From: Blautia sp.
GTDB lineage: Bacteria; Bacillota; Clostridia; Lachnospirales; Lachnospiraceae
Direction: 5' to 3'
NCBI GenBank assembly: GCA_030841965.1
Contig: JAUUSJ010000105.1
Span: forward strand, 1-14,672
Length of the DNA stretch: 14,672 nt
The notes below the pieces were generated by a model. The model was given only the letters and a program-made list of their open reading frames with translations, did not search any database and was not told where the DNA came from. Below are positions 6,885 to 13,545 of this stretch, piece after piece (positions within the stretch are counted from its first letter, which is position 1; every line of letters starts with the position of its first letter). The translations under genes were made by a program, and so were the position numbers.

Positions 6885-7130
6885 AAAACTCTAGTGATAT
6901 TCTACTATTAATATTGCAACTTGGAAAGCTTTCATAATATTCTCTTGTTAATATTTGTGACTAAAAAAACTTTGGTAATGTTTTCTTGTTAATATTTTTA
7001 ACTGACAACTTTGCATAATGTTCTCTTAATTAATATTGGTAACTGGCAACTCTGGTAATATTTTCTTTTCAATATCGGTATCTGAAGAAACTATGATAAT
7101 ATTCTCTATCTCTATTTTTTTAATTTTGAA
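6885..7130. repeat. About 41-bp degenerate tandem repeats, six units
   Basis: Six AT-rich units with periods of 39-41 bases share an AAACT start, then a TGGTAATATTTTCTTGTTAA core and an AATATTTGTAACTG-like tail. The AACT landmarks end at 6890, 6930, 6971, 7010, 7051 and 7092. AATATT occurs twice in most units as a short dyad. The first unit is continuous with the 5' end of copy C (ACTGGCAAAACT), and unit 5 begins with the similar ACTGGCAACT. No coding capacity was seen. Bases 7131-7229 hold nothing recognisable. Confidence 0.7.
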
Positions 7131-7229
7131 TATGATAAGCTTATTCTCTCAATTATGTATTAGAGAAGCTCATAGAAATGATGTATTATTTATTATTTAT
7201 CAGGAGACATAGAATATATTGCTAAGTAT

Positions 7230-7398
7230 CAGTTTACAATTTTTTAACATTTTAAGAAAATAAAAAAGATACAAATGCAATTTCTTGTAGTATAATAAGT
7301 AGAAGAATCCAAGACAAAAACTTGTAAACTAGTGTCATACCACTAAGAGATTGAATTTGCATTTTTTATTTTCTTAAAATATTAAAAATTGTAAACTG
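7230..7398. mobile_element. MITE-like element with 37-bp inverted ends (family 4)
   Basis: The left end CAGTTTACAATTTTTT through AAAATAAAAAA (7230-7267) is the inverted copy of 7362-7398, with one indel and one substitution over about 37 bases. An adjoining TGCAAATT block is also inverted. The centre has no ORF. A third copy of the terminus, TTGTAAACTAGTGTCATA, lies inside at 7322-7339 and matches the right border TTGTAAACTGGTGTTATA (7389-7406) at 16 of 18 bases. No clear target duplication was found. Bases 7407-7586 hold nothing recognisable. Confidence 0.7.
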
Positions 7399-7586
7399 GT
7401 GTTATAAATATAGATGGTTTAAAAAAGGAGTGGTATCTACAATAATCCAAAACTTCTAAAATAATAAATAATTAGACTATTCAAAAATGAAATACAGGAT
7501 GTTACTAAAGCTTCTCAAGTGCAAGGCTAAGGAAATAAACTTAAAATATCACGTAAACCAAGGGCAGAGAACCCCTCTAATATCTA

Positions 7587-7800
7587 GCCAATACACAGCA
7601 AAGAGAGGAGGCAGGGATATGCCCCAGAAACGATAGAGAGTGGAGCGATTTTTCGATATACTTAGCTTTGCCGCTGGAGCACTGTTTGAGCGCCGTAGGC
7701 GTGAGTTTGCGGGAGGCGGCAAAAATCGGCGTATGTCGAAAAATCGTGGGAACGAACGTGTTTATGGGACATATCCCTGCCTCCTCTCTTTGCGTCTCCC
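7587..7800 (+). repeat. Family 1 hairpin element, copy D (full length)
   Basis: This is a complete copy on the plus strand, 102 bases before the araC-type gene and in the same direction. Arms 7601-7631 and 7760-7790 pair at 29 of 31 positions. Much of the variable arm differs from copies B and C (GAGGCAGGGATATG here), yet it stays complementary. The tip hairpin is GCGCC-GTA-GGCGT. Confidence 0.9.
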
Positions 7801-7882
7801 TACACCCACCCCTACATCCCACATACATCCCCCTCCCCTAATCCGAACCAACATTACACACCCACATTACATACCAACACAC
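7798..7882 (+). promoter_or_regulatory. G-poor, C/A-rich leader of the AraC-type gene
   Basis: Between the end of copy D and the ribosome binding site the plus strand has only one G in about 80 bases and is mostly C and A. It should stay unstructured as RNA. Such C-over-G stretches are what Rho binds. No -35/-10 pair was found in it, so the regulator transcript probably starts in or before copy D. The role is inferred from composition only. Confidence 0.4.
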
Positions 7883-7902
7883 TGAAAAAGGAGGAAAGCA
7901 TC

Positions 7903-8739
7903 ATGCTTAACGACACATTCAAAAACTCATACAAAGTAGAAGACACCGAAATCTTTTCTCTCTCCGTCTATAACGTAGGACATCAAAAATGTGAACCCCT
8001 TTACCAATGGGGTCCCGGCGTCCGCGACCATTTTTTAATCCACCACGTTGTCTCTGGAAAAGGCTATTACTGTACAAAAGAAAAAAAATACACATTGCAC
8101 GCTGGAGATACCTTTCTCATCTACCCTTATACAGAAGTAAGCTATTTCGCAGACGAGGAGGAACCTTGGGAGTATTACTGGGTTGGATTTGCTGGAAGTG
8201 ATGCACCTCTTATCTTGGAATCCACTCTTTTTTCTCCCGACTCCCCCGTCATCTCCAATTCCGAGAAAAAAGAACAGATTATAGAGCAACTTTTAAAAAT
8301 ATATCAAGTAAGAGGAACGGAAATCCTACAGGCAGTTCAGATGACAGGAGAGCTCTATCTGACTCTCGCTCTTTTTATGGAAGAAAACCCTCCGCAACCA
8401 TCTGCGAGCGATTTTTACCGCAATTATGCCAAAAAGGGAATCGACTATATAGCCTTTCACTATTCTTTTCCCATTACGGTTGACGATATCGCCGCCTATG
8501 TCGGAATTAGCAGAAGTCATCTATACCGCGCATTTATTCAGACTCTCGGGCTATCTCCTAAGCAATATTTATCTGATTTTCGCTTAAAGCAGGCATGTCA
8601 TTTACTGAAACACTCAGATTTATCCATCACTGCGGTGGCAAACTCTGTTGGATACGAAAATAATTTATATTTTTCAAAGATGTTTCACAAGAAAAAGGGG
8701 ATGACACCGAGCGAGTATATTCAAAAAAAGAGAAAATAA
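7903..8739 (+). CDS. AraC-family transcription regulator, MsmR/RafR-like
   Basis: This is a 278-residue regulator. The N-terminal cupin half (about 30-110) has HHVVSGKGYY, the LHAGDTFLIYP turn and EPWEYYWVGFAG, typical of sugar-sensing AraC proteins near raffinose, melibiose or other galactoside genes. The C-terminal DNA-binding part has two helix-turn-helix units: ITVDDIAAYVGISRSHLYRA, then LSITAVANSVGYENNLYFSK followed by GMTPSEYI. AAAGGAGG lies 8 bases before the ATG. It is divergent from galE-galT, 1.4 kb away across repeat DNA, so control of the gal genes is reasonable but unproven. The leader contains family 1 copy D and a G-poor tract, an unusual 5' region. Confidence 0.9.
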   Translation: MLNDTFKNSYKVEDTEIFSLSVYNVGHQKCEPLYQWGPGVRDHFLIHHVVSGKGYYCTKEKKYTLHAGDTFLIYPYTEVSYFADEEEPWEYYWVGFAGSDAPLILESTLFSPDSPVISNSEKKEQIIEQLLKIYQVRGTEILQAVQMTGELYLTLALFMEENPPQPSASDFYRNYAKKGIDYIAFHYSFPITVDDIAAYVGISRSHLYRAFIQTLGLSPKQYLSDFRLKQACHLLKHSDLSITAVANSVGYENNLYFSKMFHKKKGMTPSEYIQKKRK

Positions 8740-8812
8740 ACCATTCGTTTCTCTTTACTTCATCACACTGAAATGTTATTATTAGAACATAGGAAAGACT
8801 GGAGGTGGGATT

Positions 8813-9100
8813 TTGGGAAAAGCAATCCGAACAAAAGCTGTAGAAGAACTATTCGATGCGATTCTCTGCCTAGAAAATAGAGAAGAATCCTTTGATTTTT
8901 TTGAAGATTTATGCACAGTCAATGAGATTTTATCTCTCGCACAGAGATTACAGGTAGCCAAAATGCTGCGGGCACATCATACTTACCTGGAAGTTGCAGA
9001 AAAGACAGGAGCCTCTACAGCGACAATTAGTCGGGTCAACCGCTCTCTTAACTACGGAAACGACGGCTATGATATGGTTCTTAATCGGCTGAAACAATAA
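8813..9100 (+). CDS. yerC: YerC/YecD family TrpR-related protein
   Basis: This 95-residue protein is of the Trp-repressor superfamily type found across Firmicutes. NEILSLAQRLQVAKML is the conserved first helical segment. TYLEVAEKTGASTATISRVNR is the helix-turn-helix, followed by SLNYGNDGYDMVL. It probably binds DNA, but its target and any ligand are unknown. The start is TTG: GGAGG at 8801-8805 lies 7 bases before it and no ATG fits. The gene follows the AraC-type gene by 73 bases and could be on the same transcript. Confidence 0.9.
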   Translation: MGKAIRTKAVEELFDAILCLENREESFDFFEDLCTVNEILSLAQRLQVAKMLRAHHTYLEVAEKTGASTATISRVNRSLNYGNDGYDMVLNRLKQ

Positions 9101-9174
9101 GCTTGTTTTGTCCTATATTTTGTGTAGAGATAAGACAGCTTAAGTAATATCATATTTTCCAAAAGGAGGAAGCT

Positions 9175-9426
9175 ATGAATTTAGATTTAATAAAAGAAAA
9201 ACTCGTAAAATACGCTCCAAAGATGGAATTAGAAAATATTGCTCTTCTTGGATTTGCATTTATGTCCATCAGTATGCTGATTGGACTCTTAGTTCCAAAA
9301 AAACTAAAAAAAGGACTTCGCCTATCTTGTATCTGCGTGGCAGGCGTCTCCTTGGCTACGTTTGCTCTTAGTATCCTTCGCTGGGAGAAGGAACTCCAAG
9401 AAGAGGACGCTACTTTTAAGGAGTAG
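9175..9426 (+). CDS. Small two-helix membrane protein
   Basis: The product has 83 residues and is not recognised. A lysine-rich N-terminus is followed by two hydrophobic segments, about residues 22-41 (IALLGFAFMSISMLIGLLVP) and 49-67 (LSCICVAGVSLATFALSIL). They are joined by a basic turn, KKLKKG, and followed by an acidic tail. This suggests a hairpin in the membrane with the basic loop in the cytoplasm. AAAAGGAGG stands a few bases before the ATG, so translation is likely. It lies 74 bases after yerC and before a family 3 hairpin. No function can be assigned. Confidence 0.7.
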   Translation: MNLDLIKEKLVKYAPKMELENIALLGFAFMSISMLIGLLVPKKLKKGLRLSCICVAGVSLATFALSILRWEKELQEEDATFKE

Positions 9427-9436
9427 CTCCATGTTT

Positions 9437-9511
9437 TTTGGGGGTCAAAAAGTCAAAAGCCTCTTGCAAGCAAGCTTTCATCGGGTTTTCGACCTTTTGA
9501 CCCCTATCATT
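9437..9511 (+). repeat. Family 3 repeat, complete hairpin copy
   Basis: GGGGTCAAAA (9441-9450) and TTTTGACCCC (9495-9504) are perfectly inverted and extended by GTC/GAC after one mismatch. The loop holds GCAAGCAAGC, shared with 3784-3797 on the other strand. No U tract follows the stem on the plus strand, so it is not a typical terminator, though it could stop or protect the upstream transcript. Confidence 0.65.
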
Positions 9512-9632
9512 CAAATTAAACTTAGAAAGGAAGATACGAGGTTATATCTGCTTTTATTTATCATTACCTGTATGAACAGATAGATTATTTTAGATAGAGC
9601 CTCGCGCCCATCTGGGCTTGGTTAATAAAATC

Positions 9633-10472
9633 ATGAAATATGTACTAGATATGCATAGCCACACAATTGCCAGTGGACATGCCTACTCAACAATCACAGA
9701 GATGGCAAAGGCTGCTAGTGAGAAGGGATTAGAATTACTCGGTATCACAGAGCATGCCCCTATGATGCCAGGAAGCTGTGGAAAAATTTATTTTCAAAAT
9801 TTCCGTGTCATTCCACGGGAGAAATTCGGCGTCAAGTTAATGTTTGGCGTAGAACTTAATATTATGGACTATAATGGAACCGTCGACCTCGATGATGATG
9901 TCTTAGTAAAGACAGATATTCGCATCGCCAGTCTCCACTATCCTTGTATCAAATCAGGGACAAAGGAACAAAATACTGCCGCTCTTATCGGTGTTATGAG
10001 GAATAAATACGTAGATATTATCGGACATCCTGATGATTCCTACTATCCTCTTGACTATGAACTTCTCGTAAAGGCTGCCAAAAAGTACAGCACAATCTTG
10101 GAAGTTAATAATAGCTCACTAAACCCGAGAGGGGCGAGACAAAATGCGAGAGAAAATCTAACTTCTATGTTAGCATTCTGTGAAAAATATCAAGTTCCAA
10201 TTATTATGGACAGTGACTCTCATGTCGATGCCGATGTGGGCAATCACAACTACTCTGAGCCACTTCTTAGGGAACTTCATTTTCCAGAAGAACTAATACT
10301 AAATAGCTCCGTAGATAAGTTTTTAAGCATTTTAGAAAGAAATAGACAAGAGAAATTAAGAGTTTTGGAGGAAGAAGCTTTCATGGCGAAAAAAAGCCTC
10401 GATGAAATCATAATCGTTGACTCTAAGACTGCTTTCAAGAAAGACCAAGGAGAGTGTATCCATGCAGAATAA
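9633..10472 (+). CDS. PHP-domain phosphatase, YcdX-like
   Basis: This is a metal-dependent phosphoesterase of the PHP superfamily, 279 residues from the ATG at 9633. All metal ligands of the YcdX trinuclear site can be placed: H8, H10, H16, H41, E74, H102, H132, D195 and H197, in motifs DMHSH, ITEHA, GVELN, SLHYP, IIGHP and DSDSH. An ASGHAYST block follows the first motif, as in YcdX. About 39 extra residues, lysine- and acid-rich, extend the C-terminus. The natural substrate is unknown. A TTG at 9618 would add five residues. The ATG fits the family N-terminus better, but neither start has a good ribosome binding site, and a GCCC-ATCT-GGGC stem-loop lies at 9607-9618. The 3' end overlaps the next gene by 11 bases. 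Confidence 0.88.
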   Translation: MKYVLDMHSHTIASGHAYSTITEMAKAASEKGLELLGITEHAPMMPGSCGKIYFQNFRVIPREKFGVKLMFGVELNIMDYNGTVDLDDDVLVKTDIRIASLHYPCIKSGTKEQNTAALIGVMRNKYVDIIGHPDDSYYPLDYELLVKAAKKYSTILEVNNSSLNPRGARQNARENLTSMLAFCEKYQVPIIMDSDSHVDADVGNHNYSEPLLRELHFPEELILNSSVDKFLSILERNRQEKLRVLEEEAFMAKKSLDEIIIVDSKTAFKKDQGECIHAE

Positions 10473-11064
10473 TGAGAAGATAAATTGGCTAAAACAGTGG
10501 ATTCATCTTGACTATATTAAACCAGAAGATTTTCCTAATATTGACCTTTATATGGACCAAGTTCTCACTTTTATGGATAATCAGCTAGAAAAGAGTAAGC
10601 GGTACGAATCAGATAAGATTATGACAAAGACAATGATTAATAATTATGCCAAAAATAAACTGATTCCGCCTCCTACAAAGAAGAAATATTCCAAAAATCA
10701 ACTCTATCTGCTCGTATATATTTATTATTTTAAAAATATTTTATCTATCTCTGATATTCAAAGTTTACTCGGTCCTCTGACAGAAAAATATTACGAAAAT
10801 TCAGAGAAGGATGCAATTAATTTTACAAAAATATACGAAGAAATTTTTAATATTGAGCATGAATATTACTACGAGATTGAAAAACAAGTAATAAAAACGA
10901 ACGAGGAGGCAAACAAAACTTTTTCTGATTGTAATGAAGAAGATAGAGAGTTTTTAACGGATTTTTCTTTTATTTCCATGTTAAGCTATGATATCTATAT
11001 CCGGAAGCAGATTGTGGAAAAGATTATTGATAAATACTATACAGATAACGATTCCAATCATTAG
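10462..11064 (+). CDS. DUF1836 domain protein
   Basis: This 200-residue protein resembles the DUF1836 family of Clostridia and Bacilli, whose function is not established. Basic IPPPTKKKYSKNQL (about residues 57-70) is followed by LYLLVYIYYFKNILSISDIQ, where a winged or MerR-like helix-turn-helix is usually suspected. The rest is helical and charged. The start is ATG 10462, preceded by AAGGAG inside the PHP gene. The 11-base overlap suggests translational coupling. An upstream in-frame ATG at 10417 is rejected because it lies deep in the PHP gene and has no ribosome binding site. DNA binding is a guess. Confidence 0.75.
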   Translation: MQNNEKINWLKQWIHLDYIKPEDFPNIDLYMDQVLTFMDNQLEKSKRYESDKIMTKTMINNYAKNKLIPPPTKKKYSKNQLYLLVYIYYFKNILSISDIQSLLGPLTEKYYENSEKDAINFTKIYEEIFNIEHEYYYEIEKQVIKTNEEANKTFSDCNEEDREFLTDFSFISMLSYDIYIRKQIVEKIIDKYYTDNDSNH

Positions 11065-11117
11065 GGAAAGGATTTTAACTATTTTTAAATATATTTTTTG
11101 AAGGAGAAATTTCAACG

Positions 11118-11735
11118 ATGCGCTATAAAATTTTACCTTTCCTGCTTCTCTGCTTTATTTTTTGCTCCTGTCATAACTCGGTAAAACAGGCTATTATCTC
11201 CTCGGAGACTTCTACATCATTAGAAGAAGTAAATGGGGAGCAGGAAGATAACTCGGATGAGAATGATGATATTGTATTAGACCCTTCCAAAACTGGAAGT
11301 ACTTTTTTTGAAGATAAGAATAAAAAGTTCTCCATCACCTTACCCGACACAAACTGGGAAATCTCGGAGGAAGATGCAAATTTGACTGCTTTTCAGTCCG
11401 ACTATGGTTTTATGGATATCACATGTGCGACTGGAGAGGATAATGAAAATATTCTTCTTCCCTCCTCAAAAGACGAGCTAAACGCCCTTTTGAAAGAGTC
11501 CTTCGCAGATGTGAGCTTTAAAATTCTAGATTTTCAATCCAAAACACAAAAAGACGGAACGCAGTATCTATCTTACTCGATTCACTATAACGGCGGGGAA
11601 GCCGCCTACAGTGTAACGAATATTTATTATACTCCTCAGACAAGCTATACGATTACCGCCATGCTCACTTCAGAGAGCAAGGAGATTCTAAAAGAGGTCA
11701 AGGCTTCTCTAAAAACCTTTAAGGGAGTATTTTAA
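11118..11735 (+). CDS. Predicted lipoprotein
   Basis: This 205-residue exported protein has a short hydrophobic signal (MRYKILPFLLLCFIFCSC) and a lipobox-type cysteine, best placed at C18 and followed by HN. A Ser/Thr and acidic linker of about 50 residues (EEVNGEQEDNSDENDD) follows. The compact domain after it begins with FEDKNKKFSITLPDTNWEIS and resembles the small beta-rich domains of Firmicute lipoproteins that carry PsbP/DUF1795-like folds, but this is only an impression. AAGGAG precedes the ATG. The gene comes 53 bases after the DUF1836 gene and ends at a strong two-way terminator, closing the plus-strand gene run. Confidence 0.75.
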   Translation: MRYKILPFLLLCFIFCSCHNSVKQAIISSETSTSLEEVNGEQEDNSDENDDIVLDPSKTGSTFFEDKNKKFSITLPDTNWEISEEDANLTAFQSDYGFMDITCATGEDNENILLPSSKDELNALLKESFADVSFKILDFQSKTQKDGTQYLSYSIHYNGGEAAYSVTNIYYTPQTSYTITAMLTSESKEILKEVKASLKTFKGVF

Positions 11736-11742
11736 TCAAAAC

Positions 11743-11861
11743 AAAAAGCTATCGCAAAGAAAAACAGGTCAGATAATTTTGCATCCTGAACTTTCATAGG
11801 ATAGAAAAGCAATACCAGGCAATTTTCTATCCTATCAAAAACTTTTGCGACAGCTTTTTCT
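11743..11861. terminator. Nested hairpins, two-way terminator
   Basis: An outer stem joins AAAAAGCTATCGCAAAG (11743-11759) with CTTTTGCGACAGCTTTTT (11842-11859). An inner stem ATAGGATAGAAAA (11796-11808) pairs perfectly with 11823-11835. T-rich sequence follows on the plus strand (CTTTTTCTCTATTTTTT), and the A-rich other side gives U on the minus strand. It separates the convergent lipoprotein and FAD protein genes. Confidence 0.8.
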
Positions 11862-11872
11862 CTATTTTTTAG

Positions 11873-13252
11873 CTATCTTTTATCGCCTAGAATCTGTCTC
11901 GCCACGTAAACTCCACTCGCCGATGCATGGGAGAGAGAGTGAGTCACTCCACTGCCATCTCCGATAATATAGAGTCCCTTATATTTTTTGGTCTCAAGAT
12001 TCTCATCTAAGTCCACCTCGATATTATAAAATTTCACCTCGACACCGTATAAGAGGGTATCGTCATTGGCAGTTCCAGGTGCAATTTTATCAAGCGCATA
12101 TATCATCTCCATAATTCCATCTAAAATTCTCTTTGGCAAAACGAGGCTTAAATCTCCAGGAGTAGCCGCCAAAGTAGGAGTCACCAATCCCTCCTCGATA
12201 CGACTGACTGTGCTCCTTCTTCCTCGAACTAAATCCCCAAACCGCTGCACGATAACGCCGCCTCCGAGCATATTGGAGAGTCTCGCAATACTCTCACCGT
12301 ATCCATTGCTATCTTTAAATGGGTCAGAAAAATGTTTGGAGACAAGAAGGGCAAAGTTTGTGTTTTCAGTTCGAAGACTTGGGTCCTCGTAGCTATGCCC
12401 GTTTACTGTGACAATTCCATTTGTATTCTCATTTACAACAATTCCATACGGGTTCATGCAAAAAGTGCGGACATTATCCTCAAACTTCTCTGTGCGGTAT
12501 ACAATTTTACTCTCATATAATTCATCCGTCAGATGAGAAAAGATGACAGCTGGGAGTTCGACACGAACACCGATATCGACGCGATTTGATTTGGTCGGAA
12601 TCTCAAGCTCACTGCAAATTTTCTCCATCCATTTATTGCCGCTTCTTCCGACGGATACGATACATTTCTCACATTCTGCGCTCTGCCCGTCTTTATAGTA
12701 AACTCGATATCCATTTTCTAATACTTCTATTTTTTCAATCGGAGTGAGGAAATAAAAATCTACCCGCTCTCTCAATTTTTTATATAAATTCCCCAGCACA
12801 ATATAATTAATATCTGTCCCAAGATGGCGAACCGAAGCGTCGAGAAGTTTTAATTTATTCTGAATACAAATTTTCTTAAATTCTGTCCCAGCAGTCGAGT
12901 AAAGCTTCGTTCCCTCCCCGCCGTTTTCCATATTGATTTTATCGACATACTCCATCAGCTCCACGGCTTCCCTCTTTCCAATATACTCATAGAGTGTGCC
13001 GCCGAAGTCATTTGTGATATTATATTTTCCATCCGAAAATGCACCTGCCCCACCAAATCCACTCATAATGGCACAGGATCTACAGTGAATACAGGTTTTT
13101 ACTTTCTTTCCATCAATCGGGCATCTTCTCTTTTCCAGTGAATTGCCCGCCTCAAAAATAGCAATCTTTAAATCTTTATTTTTTTGAATCAACTCATAGG
13201 CAGAAAAAATCCCTCCAGGTCCCGCCCCGATAATAATTACATCATATTTCAT
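11873..13252 (-). CDS. FAD-dependent dehydrogenase of the COG2509 type
   Basis: This 459-residue flavoprotein has an N-terminal dinucleotide fold (VIIIGAGPGGIFSAYEL, GxGxxG at residues 9-14) and a C-terminal FAD motif, YIIGDGSGVTHSLSHASASG. Between them a four-cysteine region, CPIDGKKVKTCIHCRSC (residues 44-60), precedes SGFGGAGAFSDGK. This is the pattern of the uncharacterised COG2509 dehydrogenases. The cysteines could bind metal or form a redox disulfide. The substrate is unknown. AAGGAG lies 8 bases before the ATG. The gene is monocistronic, with its own strong promoter about 190 bases upstream. Its leader contains a terminator-like hairpin and a family 3 palindrome, so it may be controlled by premature termination. 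Confidence 0.88.
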   Translation of the reverse strand: MKYDVIIIGAGPGGIFSAYELIQKNKDLKIAIFEAGNSLEKRRCPIDGKKVKTCIHCRSCAIMSGFGGAGAFSDGKYNITNDFGGTLYEYIGKREAVELMEYVDKINMENGGEGTKLYSTAGTEFKKICIQNKLKLLDASVRHLGTDINYIVLGNLYKKLRERVDFYFLTPIEKIEVLENGYRVYYKDGQSAECEKCIVSVGRSGNKWMEKICSELEIPTKSNRVDIGVRVELPAVIFSHLTDELYESKIVYRTEKFEDNVRTFCMNPYGIVVNENTNGIVTVNGHSYEDPSLRTENTNFALLVSKHFSDPFKDSNGYGESIARLSNMLGGGVIVQRFGDLVRGRRSTVSRIEEGLVTPTLAATPGDLSLVLPKRILDGIMEMIYALDKIAPGTANDDTLLYGVEVKFYNIEVDLDENLETKKYKGLYIIGDGSGVTHSLSHASASGVYVARQILGDKR

Positions 13253-13287
13253 TTCACTTCTCCTTTCGCTTTGCGATATTTTTTCAT

Positions 13288-13317
13288 GATACCAGAGTCA
13301 AAAGACCTTTTGACCCC
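13288..13317. repeat. Family 3 repeat, short palindromic form
   Basis: GATACCAGAGTCAAAAG runs straight into ACCTTTTGACCCC. GTCAAAAG-AC-CTTTTGAC is an 18-base palindrome (13297-13314). It has the two family 3 ends without the central part. It lies in the leader of the FAD protein gene, about 35 bases before the start codon. Confidence 0.5.
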
Positions 13318-13372
13318 AACATCTTATTATTGTGATTTTTATTATTTCTAAACTCTCAGCACTTGATACCGC

Positions 13373-13428
13373 AAAAAAATAGAACCCGAGTCTTCCCAAA
13401 GTTTAAATCAATGAAAGAATACGAGTTC
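13373..13428 (-). terminator. Leader terminator hairpin of the FAD protein gene
   Basis: On the minus strand AGAACTCG pairs with CGGGTTCT (one G-U pair). An inner TCTTTC/GGAAGA helix stacks inside it, and the stem is followed by ATTTTTTTG. This is a typical intrinsic terminator. It sits only about 20-70 bases after the predicted start and about 120 bases before the coding region, so it would act as an attenuator or end a small RNA. Confidence 0.6.
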
Positions 13429-13451
13429 TTATGTAGTCACTTCTCTTTTTT

Positions 13452-13481
13452 ATTATACTTTTATTTTTCCATGACTGTCAA
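13452..13481 (-). promoter_or_regulatory. Strong promoter upstream of the FAD protein gene
   Basis: On the minus strand a perfect TTGACA (13481-13476) and a perfect TATAAT (13457-13452) are 18 bases apart. Transcription should start near 13445. Confidence 0.75.
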
Positions 13482-13545
13482 GATTTTGCCTAAAATTTGA
13501 CAAAAAAATTTAGAATAATTTAGCCATGCACGAAATCACAATCAT

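Noticed and set aside
6885..7130. CRISPR array
   Set aside because: The units are contiguous and degenerate throughout, with no conserved repeat alternating with unique spacers and no cas genes nearby.
7488..7637. A 49-codon plus-strand frame starting at 7488 and ending in copy D
   Set aside because: There is no ribosome binding site, the composition is not convincing, and the end lies within the repeat.
7640..7885. Frames inside family 1 copies (for example MERFFDILSFAAGALFE) that recur at 6631-6831 and 7640-7885
   Set aside because: The same peptide appears only because the DNA is repeated. Substitutions follow base pairing rather than codon positions, and the frame continues into unrelated sequence after the element.
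9441..9504. Ordinary intrinsic terminator after the small membrane protein gene
   Set aside because: The stem is strong but lacks a following U tract, and related sequences occur elsewhere as a dispersed repeat, so it is listed as family 3.
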